9,297 nucleotides of DNA from assembly GCA_021781255.1 (NCBI GenBank), contig JAJXXG010000696.1, positions 1-9,297 of the forward strand. The letters run 5' to 3'. The DNA comes from Acidobacteriota bacterium (GTDB lineage: Bacteria; Acidobacteriota; Terriglobia; Terriglobales; Acidobacteriaceae). Shown one piece after another: positions 1 through 5,849 of this stretch (its first letter is position 1; the number at the start of each line of letters is the position of its first letter). The notes beneath the pieces were generated by a model, which was given only the letters and a program-made list of their open reading frames with translations, had not been told where the DNA came from and did no database searches. The position numbers and the translations under genes are program-made.

Positions 1-224
1 GAGCGCAGCCGGCTGAACAGCTCGTTTGCGACATCGAAGCTGACCTTCATCTGCTCAGCCAGTTCAAGCACCGTGAACGGGCCGGAAAGGTACAGGTTCT
101 TCAGCGCAATGTCCTCGAGAATGGACTCGCGAACCCCCGTCTCAGAAACGGAAACAGGCCTGACCTCTGGACCAGGCATCGGCCTGTTCTTGAGGAATTG
201 ACTTGTGTTCAGGAAACTCTCCAA
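1..224 (-). CDS. N-terminal fragment of a probable AAA-type ATPase (runs off the left edge)
   Basis: Reading the minus strand from a TTG at 222-224 gives 74 uninterrupted codons to the window edge. They begin MESFLNTSQFLKNRPMPGPE and continue through a helical segment, SILEDIALKNLYLSGPFTV, then LELAEQMKVSFDVANELFSR. An in-frame TAA lies nine codons upstream of the TTG, and a strong Shine-Dalgarno site (GGAGGG, 232-237) sits 7 nt before it, which supports TTG over the in-frame ATG at 177-179. The segment looks like a small helix-turn-helix/winged-helix module (about residues 33-74). I associate this type of N-terminus with AAA ATPases of Acidobacteriota that carry the ATPase domain further downstream, but no Walker motif lies inside the window, so the function is inferred. 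It could be another wHTH-containing regulator. That a gene exists is well supported; its product is moderately uncertain. Confidence 0.62.
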   Translation of the reverse strand, partial: MESFLNTSQFLKNRPMPGPEVRPVSVSETGVRESILEDIALKNLYLSGPFTVLELAEQMKVSFDVANELFSRLR

Positions 225-231
225 CGCGCCG

Positions 232-237
232 CCCTCC
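232..237 (-). promoter_or_regulatory. Shine-Dalgarno site that sets a TTG start
   Basis: GGAGGG on the minus strand lies 7 nt upstream of the TTG at 222-224. The next upstream in-frame codon of note is a stop, so this site decides the start of the left-edge gene. Confidence 0.65.
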
Positions 238-250
238 GGGAATTACTGCC

Positions 251-256
251 ACTATA
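251..256 (-). promoter_or_regulatory. Possible -10 box for the left-edge ATPase gene
   Basis: TATAGT on the minus strand matches the sigma-70 -10 consensus at four of six positions, including the key first, second and last bases. Transcription would begin near 244, giving a leader of about 20 nt that contains the GGAGGG site. No good -35 hexamer lies 16-18 nt upstream (TGGCCT at best), so the call rests on the -10 element and its placement only. Confidence 0.3.
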
Positions 257-539
257 CCCCACTGGCCCTGCCAAGGCCACGGGGTCGCATCGCTGCTTCT
301 GCCCTGAAAACTTAGCATGAAATCCGCACAAAAGTCATTACATAAGAATTGATTGGCTGATACTTAGGTTATCTCGGAGATCCGCGCTCATATCCATTCG
401 CGAGCAACGACCGTGGGTCGATGAGCCGCAACGGGCCGAAAGCACGGCATGCACCCGGGTCTGCACAAGCCACGGCAGCACTTGCGCAAGAGGGCGCGAT
501 TCGAAGGAACGAAGGGATCGCACAGAATCTTGATGCTAT
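257..539. other. Intergenic stretch between the ATPase gene and tRNA-Gln
   Basis: No convincing gene is visible here. Open frames are short, lack Shine-Dalgarno sites and have composition unlike a protein. About 305-372 is markedly AT-rich (roughly one third G+C) within an otherwise GC-rich window. A perfect 10-bp palindrome, CTTGCGCAAG, lies at 481-490 downstream of the tRNA 3' end; it has no following T-run and is not a convincing terminator. No integrase, phage or IS sequence is seen next to the tRNA. Confidence 0.5.
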
Positions 540-613
540 TGGCTGCCCCCCAGGGATTCGAACCCCGATATGCTGAGCCAGAGTCAGCTGTCCTGCCGTT
601 GAACGAGGGGGCA
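540..613 (-). tRNA. tRNA-Gln (anticodon CUG)
   Basis: A complete 74-nt cloverleaf can be folded by eye on the minus strand. The acceptor stem is TGCCCCC (613-607) with GGGGGCA (550-544). The D arm is GTTC-AACGGCA-GGAC. The anticodon arm is GCTGA-CTCTGGC-TCAGC, with CTG at positions 34-36. The variable loop has 4 nt, and the T arm is CGGGG-TTCGAAT-CCCTG. The discriminator base is G and CCA is encoded (540-542). CUG reads the glutamine codon CAG. The weak first pair U1-A72 is typical of bacterial tRNA-Gln. It stands alone, with no other tRNA beside it. A weak promoter candidate upstream (TTCGCC at 675-680, 18-nt spacer, TATGGT at 651-656) is not convincing. Confidence 0.97.
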
Positions 614-893
614 GCAAGCGTGGAGTGACGGCCAACTTGCAACCGTGCTGACCATACCGCGGCAGAGCGCCGGGGGCGAATAGCCAACTTCCTCATCATA
701 AGGGGAATCGCCTGCCCGGTCAAACCTCGGCGCGCCGCTGAACGGCCGCATCCATTCATCCAAACACACGCCGGACAGCAGACAACGACCCGCGGCTTGA
801 GTACCTGACGCAGAACAGCTTCGCCTCCTTTGCTGTTTGGGGCCGCGCCGTCGGAATCGCGCCTGCTCTTGCCCGCTTAACGGCATCGGACCC
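614..893. other. Non-coding stretch between tRNA-Gln and the metal-efflux operon
   Basis: This segment should hold the tRNA promoter (minus strand) and any operator for the efflux operon (plus strand). I see no protein gene: the open frames crossing it are low-complexity, arginine-rich shadows without ribosome binding sites. GCCAACTT occurs twice about 54 nt apart (near 631 and 684), and GAATCG occurs at 855-860 and 901-906. Neither repeat is long enough to call a regulatory element. No MerR-type dyad with a 19-20 bp promoter spacer was found. Confidence 0.45.
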
Positions 894-902
894 TGGTATA
901 GA
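894..902 (+). promoter_or_regulatory. Extended -10 promoter of the metal-efflux operon, predicted leaderless
   Basis: TGGTATAGA (894-902) is an extended -10 element: TG, one base, then TATAGA. Standard numbering places the last base of the hexamer at -7, so +1 falls on 909, the A of the ATG of the small membrane protein. There is no strong -35 at 17 nt, which fits an extended -10 promoter. An alternative reading is TTAACG (877-882), a 16-nt spacer, then TAGAAT (899-904), with a start near 911 and translation from the ATG at 915. There is no good Shine-Dalgarno sequence ahead of 909. Confidence 0.45.
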
Positions 903-908
903 ATCGGG

Positions 909-1304
909 ATGAGCATGGAGATTCTCCTCAATCTATCCTGGGCGCTGCTATCGGTTCTCACCGTATGCCTGTGGATGCGTCTTGAGTCCCGGACTGGCGT
1001 CAACCGACGCATGTCCCTCATCTCCCTAGTCATGCTCATCGTGATTCTGTTCCCGGTCATCTCAGTCAGCGATGATCTATGGTCGCTGCAGAACCCAGCG
1101 GAGACGGACACATGCCTGCGCCGTGCCCACCAGGCATCCTGCGCACACATCGTTTTCCCAACCATGGCAGCTCTCGCGGAGCCGGCCTTTGCCGCGCCTC
1201 GCTTCGGCTTTCAGCGTTTTGTCGCGCCCCTTGCTCCGCAGCCGTTCGCCATTGGCAACCCCGCGCTCGACCCCATACAGAACCGTCCCCCGCCTGCAGC
1301 CTGA
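909..1304 (+). CDS. Small two-TM membrane protein with periplasmic Cys/His cluster, first gene of the metal-efflux operon
   Basis: It encodes 131 aa from ATG 909, or 129 aa from the ATG at 915, which may be the true start (product then begins MEILLNLSW). Numbering here is from 915. TM1 is about residues 4-21 and is followed by a basic loop (R22, R26, R31, R32), then TM2 at about 33-50. The positive loop predicts a cytoplasmic hairpin, leaving both ends in the periplasm. After TM2 comes ISVSDDLWSLQNPAETDTC, then cysteines and histidines spaced as C67-x4-H72-x3-C76-x-H78, a possible metal or disulfide site. The tail is rich in Pro, Ala and Phe and ends NRPPPAA. I recall similar short proteins beside RND metal-efflux genes in Acidobacteriota, and the RPP-like tail is reminiscent of DUF2946-type metal-linked small proteins, but neither link was tested. 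Same strand as the adaptor, 132 nt upstream. The real-gene call rests on its ordered topology; the function is unknown. Confidence 0.7.
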   Translation: MSMEILLNLSWALLSVLTVCLWMRLESRTGVNRRMSLISLVMLIVILFPVISVSDDLWSLQNPAETDTCLRRAHQASCAHIVFPTMAALAEPAFAAPRFGFQRFVAPLAPQPFAIGNPALDPIQNRPPPAA

Positions 1305-1383
1305 TTGCCGCACCATCCCCTATTTCCAGTTCAGTCGTTCGCATCCTGAAGTCGCACGGTAGTCCGCGGCGCAAAGGATCGGC

Positions 1384-1440
1384 ATGACGCAAATATTCCC
1401 CGCAAACCGCCTGGCGTGTGGCGCGAGGTCATTCAAATGA
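1384..1440 (+). CDS. Candidate 18-codon leader/coupling ORF overlapping the adaptor start
   Basis: An ATG at 1384 opens an 18-residue frame, MTQIFPANRLACGARSFK, that ends in TGA at 1438-1440. AAAGGA (1373-1378) lies 5 nt before the ATG, a good ribosome binding site. The stop overlaps the adaptor start as ATGA (ATG 1437-1439, TGA 1438-1440), the standard arrangement for translational coupling. The peptide has no recognisable domain and no run of a regulatory amino acid. It may simply deliver ribosomes to the adaptor start, or it could be chance, since an 18-codon frame is short. Not recognised as any known family. Confidence 0.3.
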   Translation: MTQIFPANRLACGARSFK

Positions 1441-2600
1441 TGTCAATAATCTTTCCGCAGCAGACTCGTGGCGCTGCGCTGGCGTGCCTCGCGGCGCTTT
1501 GCATGAGCGCTCTTCTCTCCGGCTGCACGAGCAAGCCGCAGGGCGATGGCGCTCCGCCACCCGCGAAGGTCGTTCAGGTTCCCGACATGAACCTCATCAC
1601 CATCGACAGCAACGATGCAGGCAAATTTCCGATCGCGTCTGCGGAGTCAATGGATGCAGCCGCCGAGCTGCATGCAACCGGCGCAGTCTTCCCTGACATC
1701 GCACGCGAAGTGCCTGTTATCTCACTCGCCAGCGGCCGCGTGGTGGACATCAAGGCGCGCCTTGACGACAACGTGAAGAAGGGCCAATTGCTGCTGAAAG
1801 TGCAAAGCCCCGATATTACAAACGCGTTTGACACCTATCTGAAGGCCGCCAACGATGAGCAATTGGCGGCCAGGGCCCTCCTGCGCGCGCAGGATCTCTT
1901 CCAGCACGGCGCCATCGCACGGGCCACGCTGGAGCAGGCCGAGGATGCGGAGAAGAACGCGCATGCCGACCTGGCGGCCGCCGAGGAGCAGTTGCAGACG
2001 CTCGGCGTCGACAAGAACCATCCCGGCAACGTTGTCAGCGTCTATGCGCCCATCTCCGGCGTCATCGTCGCGCAGAATGTGACCAATGCGGCTGCCGCGG
2101 GCGTGGGACTTTCCGGGTCCGCTAACGCGTTCACCATCGCAGACCTCTCGACCGTCTGGGTGGTCTGCGATGTGTACGAGAACGACATTCCAAAGCTGCA
2201 ACTCGGCCAGCGGGCCAAGATTCGAATGAACGCATATCCCGATCGTGTGCTTACAGGCCACATCAGCGATATCGGCCCCATCCTCGATCCTTCGCTACGC
2301 ACGGCAAAGGTTCGCATAGAGGTTGCGAATCCCGGCTTTCTCAAGCTGGGCATGTTTGCAACGGCAACCTTCACCAGCCTCGCCAGGCAGTCTTATGCGG
2401 TTGTTCCCGCGGATTCGGTGCTTCATCTGCATGATCGCGACTGGGTCTTTGTTCCCGTTGCAGCCAACGAGTTCAGGCGCACCGAGGTGCGCGCAGGCCC
2501 GATGCTCAGCGGCAACCGCCAGCAGATTCTCTCCGGCCTGGAGCCCGGTCAGCGTGTGGTCTCCAATGCATTGCTTCTTGAAACAGCGGGGAATCAGTAG
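1437..2600 (+). CDS. RND efflux periplasmic adaptor (membrane fusion protein), CzcB/CusB-like lipoprotein
   Basis: It encodes 387 aa. Adaptors of this family bridge an inner-membrane RND pump to an outer-membrane channel and help pass metal ions. The start is placed at ATG 1437 because GAGG (1425-1428) lies 8 nt upstream; a GTG at 1416 and an ATG at 1440 are alternatives. The N-terminus is a lipoprotein signal with lipobox LLSGC and acylated Cys30, so the protein should be membrane-anchored in the periplasm. Domains in order: first half of the barrel-sandwich (lipoyl-like) domain at about 92-126, an alpha-helical hairpin rich in Ala/Glu/Gln at about 130-190, second half of the lipoyl domain at about 199-215 (VYAPISGVIV), a beta-barrel at about 238-300, and a membrane-proximal domain to the end. 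It lacks the His-rich N-terminal extension of classical CzcB. Its stop abuts the start of the RND pump, so the two are co-translated. Confidence 0.93.
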   Translation: MMSIIFPQQTRGAALACLAALCMSALLSGCTSKPQGDGAPPPAKVVQVPDMNLITIDSNDAGKFPIASAESMDAAAELHATGAVFPDIAREVPVISLASGRVVDIKARLDDNVKKGQLLLKVQSPDITNAFDTYLKAANDEQLAARALLRAQDLFQHGAIARATLEQAEDAEKNAHADLAAAEEQLQTLGVDKNHPGNVVSVYAPISGVIVAQNVTNAAAAGVGLSGSANAFTIADLSTVWVVCDVYENDIPKLQLGQRAKIRMNAYPDRVLTGHISDIGPILDPSLRTAKVRIEVANPGFLKLGMFATATFTSLARQSYAVVPADSVLHLHDRDWVFVPVAANEFRRTEVRAGPMLSGNRQQILSGLEPGQRVVSNALLLETAGNQ

Positions 2601-5600
2601 ATGATTCGCGCACTCGTCGATTTCGCGCTCAGAAACAAGTGGCTGGTTCTTGGCGGCGTCGTGGTGCTCACCGCGTGGGGCATCGTCTCATTCCGCAATC
2701 TGCCCATCGAGGCCTACCCCGACGTAGCCAACAACTACGTGCAGATCATCACCCAGTGGCCGGGCCGCAGCGCCGAGGAAATCGAGCGCCAGGTCACCGT
2801 GCCTGTCGAAATACAAATGGCGGGCATCCCGCACCTTACGCATTTGCGCTCCACCACGCTCGCCGGGCTCTCCAGCCTCATGCTCATCTTTGACGACAGT
2901 TCCACCAGCGACATGAATCGCGAGCACGTGCTGGAGCGTTTGAATCAGGTCACCCTGCCCAATGGACTGGTGCCGCAAATGGGCACCGACTGGAGCCCCG
3001 TCGGCCAGATATACTGGTACACGCTCGAAAGCACCAACCCCGCCTACGATGTCATGGAGAAGAAGTCGCTCGAAGACTGGACGCTGGAGAAGGCATTCAA
3101 AGGCGTCACCGGCGTGGTGGATGTCTCCAGCTTCGGCGGGCCGACCAGGGAATATCAGATCAAGCTCGACCCTGAAAAGCTCGTCTCCTACGGCCTCTCA
3201 ATTGCGCAGGTTGAACAGCAGATCGCCGCCAACAACACCAACGGCGGTGGCAGCTTTATTGAACAGGGCGCGCAGCAGATCAACGTCCAGTCTCTGGGCC
3301 TCTACACCAGCGTGCAGGACATTGAGAACACTGTTGTCAGAGCCTCTAACGGCGCCGCCATACGCATCCGGGACATCGCCACCGTCACGCAAGGGCCCAG
3401 GATTCGCCTCGGCCAGATTGGCCGCGCAATGCATCGCGCCGACGGAACCATCGTCGACAATCCCGACACCGTCGAGGGCATCGTGCTGCTGCAGAAGGGC
3501 GCGGACTCCGACCCTGTGCTGCAAGGCATCCACGACGAAGTCAGGAAACTCAACGGCGGCATCCTGCCCCAGGGCGTCAAGATCGTTCCCTTCCTCGACC
3601 GCTCCGATCTGGTCAAGTTCACCGTTGAGACCGTGGAGCACAACCTCACCGAAGGCATCCTCCTCGTCTCGATCATTCTCTTTCTTTTCCTCGGCAACAT
3701 ACGCGGCGCCATCGTCGTTGCGCTCACCATTCCGTTCGCGCTGCTGTTCGCATCCATCTGTCTCGACCTCAGCCACATTCCCGCCAACCTGCTCTCCCTC
3801 GGCGCGCTCGACTTCGGCATGGTGGTGGACGGCACCGTGGTGATGATCGAGAACATGATTCGCCACCTCTCGCACCCTGACGACACGCGCACGCCGGCGC
3901 AGAAAATCCGCGACGCCGCGCACGAAGTGCAGCGGCCCGTTTTCTTCGCCCGCGGCATTATCATCGCGTCGTATCTGCCGATCTTCACGCTGCAAGCCGT
4001 TGAGGGCCGCCTCTTCAAGCCCATGGCCTGGACAGTTACCTTTGCGCTGCTTGGCGCGCTCGTCTTCGCCATTCTCGTTGCGCCCGTCATGGCCAGCATC
4101 CTGTTTCGCAATGGCGCAAAAGAGTGGCAGAACCCCATCATGCACTGGCTGATTCGCCACTATCGCACGGCAGTGCGCGCGGCCATTATGCACCGAAGCG
4201 TCACGCTGGGCATCTCCACCGTCCTTTTCCTTATCGCGATTTACCTCACGGTCGGCGGCCCGATTGGCTCGGAGTTCCTGCCTCACCTTGACGAAGGCTC
4301 CATCTGGGTGCGCGGAACGCTGCCGCCAAGCGAGGGCCCGACCGCAAGCATCGACTTCACAAACAAGGCGCGCATCGTCATGGCGTCGTTCCCCGAGGTC
4401 AAGCAGGTCGTCAGCCAGACAGGACGACCCGATGACGGCACCGACACCGCCGGCTTTTTCAACACCGAATACTTCGTCGATCTCAAGCGCAAGGAAGAAT
4501 GGCGTCCCGTCTTCCACCAGAACAAGGAAGCGCTGATCGCAGCGATCGATGAGCAGCTCTCTAAATTCCCCGGCGTGATCTGGAACTACTCGCAGCCGAT
4601 CTCGGACAACATGGAAGAGGCCGTTTCCGGCGTTAAGGGCGAACTTGCCGTGAAGCTCTACGGCGACAACCTGCGCACGCTTGAGAGCACGGCCGAGCGT
4701 ATCCAGGCGCAGATGGAAACGGTCCCGGGCGTTGCCGACCTCGGCATCTTCCGCATCGTCGGGCAGCCCAATCTCAACTTCACCGTGGACCGCGAAGCCG
4801 CAGCGCGATGGGGCATCAACGTTGCCGACATTCAGGACGCCATCCAGACCGCTGTCGGCTCGAACGCAATCACGCAGATGCAGCAGGGCGAAGCGCGCTA
4901 TGACGTGACCCTCCGCTATCAGAAGCAGTACCGCGACACGCGCGAGGCAATCGAAGATGTGCGCCTGCTTGCACCATCCGGCGAGCGCGTATCGCTTGCC
5001 CAGCTCACAAAGGTCTCAACCGATGATGGCGCCGAAGCCATCAACCGCGAGGGAGGCCAGCGTTACATCGCCATCAAGTTTTCAGTGAAAGGCCGCGACC
5101 TGGGCTCAACCGTCGAGGAATCCATCAGCAAAGTCGAACACAACGTCACGCTTCCGCCCGGCTATCACCTTGAGTGGGCCGGCGAATACGCAAGCCAGAA
5201 GCGCGCCAACAAGCGCATGGCTCTCGTCATTCCCATCACCGTGCTCGCCATTTTCCTCATCCTCTACACCATGTTCCGCTCGTTCAAGTGGTCCATGCTC
5301 ATCCTGATTTCTGTCATCATGGCTTCCATTGGAGGCCCGCTCGCGCTGTTCCTCACGCACACCAACTTCTCGGTGTCGTCGGCGGTGGGCTTCCTCGCGC
5401 TCTTCGGCGTCTCGGTGGAAACCGGAGTCATCATGATTGAATTCATCAATCAGCTGCGCTCGCGGCGCAAAGGCATGGAGGAGTCGACCCGGGAGCACAT
5501 CATTGAAGCCGCGGTTGAGGGCTCAGTCCTGCGCCTGCGCCCCGTGATGATGACCATGCTGGTGGCAACGCTGGGACTGTTGCCCGCAGCGCTCTCGCAT

Positions 5601-5759
5601 GCCATCGGCTCTGACTCGCAGCGGCCTTTCGCCATCGTGATTGTCGGCGGTCTGCTGGCCAATCTGGTCATCGGCGTCTTCCTTATGCCCACGCTCTATG
5701 TCTGGATGGCCCGTGAAAACGACGTACTGCCGGCAGCCGAAGCCAGCGAAGAGTTTTGA
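2601..5759 (+). CDS. czcA: Heavy-metal efflux RND pump, CzcA/CusA family (inner membrane)
   Basis: It encodes 1052 aa, the usual length for this family. These pumps are proton-driven trimers that export divalent (CzcA) or monovalent (CusA) metal ions from periplasm or cytoplasm through a tripartite envelope complex. TM1 is near residues 14-32, a large periplasmic loop follows, the first TM bundle begins near 350, a second periplasmic loop follows, and the last bundle begins near 875. The TM4 proton-relay motif is DFGMVVDGTVVMIEN with D404, D410 and E417, matching the CzcA residues D402, D408 and E415 as I recall them. At positions equivalent to CusA Met573 and Met623, by manual alignment, the sequence has Arg and Glu, which argues for a divalent-cation rather than copper/silver pump. 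Substrate identity is inference. It starts on the base after the adaptor stop, with GGGGA upstream. No outer-membrane factor follows; the next gene is convergent. Confidence 0.95.
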   Translation: MIRALVDFALRNKWLVLGGVVVLTAWGIVSFRNLPIEAYPDVANNYVQIITQWPGRSAEEIERQVTVPVEIQMAGIPHLTHLRSTTLAGLSSLMLIFDDSSTSDMNREHVLERLNQVTLPNGLVPQMGTDWSPVGQIYWYTLESTNPAYDVMEKKSLEDWTLEKAFKGVTGVVDVSSFGGPTREYQIKLDPEKLVSYGLSIAQVEQQIAANNTNGGGSFIEQGAQQINVQSLGLYTSVQDIENTVVRASNGAAIRIRDIATVTQGPRIRLGQIGRAMHRADGTIVDNPDTVEGIVLLQKGADSDPVLQGIHDEVRKLNGGILPQGVKIVPFLDRSDLVKFTVETVEHNLTEGILLVSIILFLFLGNIRGAIVVALTIPFALLFASICLDLSHIPANLLSLGALDFGMVVDGTVVMIENMIRHLSHPDDTRTPAQKIRDAAHEVQRPVFFARGIIIASYLPIFTLQAVEGRLFKPMAWTVTFALLGALVFAILVAPVMASILFRNGAKEWQNPIMHWLIRHYRTAVRAAIMHRSVTLGISTVLFLIAIYLTVGGPIGSEFLPHLDEGSIWVRGTLPPSEGPTASIDFTNKARIVMASFPEVKQVVSQTGRPDDGTDTAGFFNTEYFVDLKRKEEWRPVFHQNKEALIAAIDEQLSKFPGVIWNYSQPISDNMEEAVSGVKGELAVKLYGDNLRTLESTAERIQAQMETVPGVADLGIFRIVGQPNLNFTVDREAAARWGINVADIQDAIQTAVGSNAITQMQQGEARYDVTLRYQKQYRDTREAIEDVRLLAPSGERVSLAQLTKVSTDDGAEAINREGGQRYIAIKFSVKGRDLGSTVEESISKVEHNVTLPPGYHLEWAGEYASQKRANKRMALVIPITVLAIFLILYTMFRSFKWSMLILISVIMASIGGPLALFLTHTNFSVSSAVGFLALFGVSVETGVIMIEFINQLRSRRKGMEESTREHIIEAAVEGSVLRLRPVMMTMLVATLGLLPAALSHAIGSDSQRPFAIVIVGGLLANLVIGVFLMPTLYVWMARENDVLPAAEASEEF

Positions 5760-5849
5760 TCAAACAGAGTGAAGGTAGACCGTCGCCGCAGTCTCATCGC
5801 GGTGAAGATGGAACGCTCATAGTCTGCGTATGCCTCGCACCCGCTGCGC
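5760..5849. other. Convergent gap between the RND pump and ybbP, no clear terminator
   Basis: Ninety bases separate the two stop codons. Only a weak hairpin can be drawn (GCCGC with GCGGT across about 8 nt, near 5785-5803), with no T-run on either strand. Rho-dependent or read-through termination is possible, in which case the two operons would produce overlapping antisense tails. Confidence 0.4.

Noticed and set aside
481..490. Perfect palindrome CTTGCGCAAG downstream of the tRNA
   Set aside because: Ten bases with no loop and no T-run; too short to call an operator or terminator.
540..613. tRNA-Gln as the edge of an integrated island
   Set aside because: No integrase, no repeat of the tRNA 3' end within the window, and ordinary housekeeping genes on both sides.
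388..759. Open frames on the minus strand running through the tRNA region
   Set aside because: They cross the tRNA-Gln gene and encode Arg/Ser/Ala-rich strings without start signals; they are chance frames.
869..902. MerR-type metal-regulated promoter upstream of the efflux operon
   Set aside because: TTGCCC (869-874) to TATAGA (897-902) has a 22-nt spacer, not the 19-20 nt of MerR promoters, and no dyad fills it.
837..908. Upstream extension of the small membrane protein to TTG 837
   Set aside because: The extra 24 residues are basic and Cys-containing, lie across the predicted promoter, and have no Shine-Dalgarno sequence; the ordered protein begins at 909 or 915.
584..1165. 193-codon minus-strand frame opposite the small membrane protein
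   Set aside because: It overlaps the efflux promoter, the N-terminal half of the 909-1304 gene and the tRNA 5' end; composition is random-like.
3198..4517. Long minus-strand open frame (439 codons) opposite the RND pump
   Set aside because: It is antisense to an unmistakable CzcA-family gene, is rich in Asp/Glu/Arg/His in the pattern expected of the complement of GC-rich codons, and has no domain or ribosome binding site.
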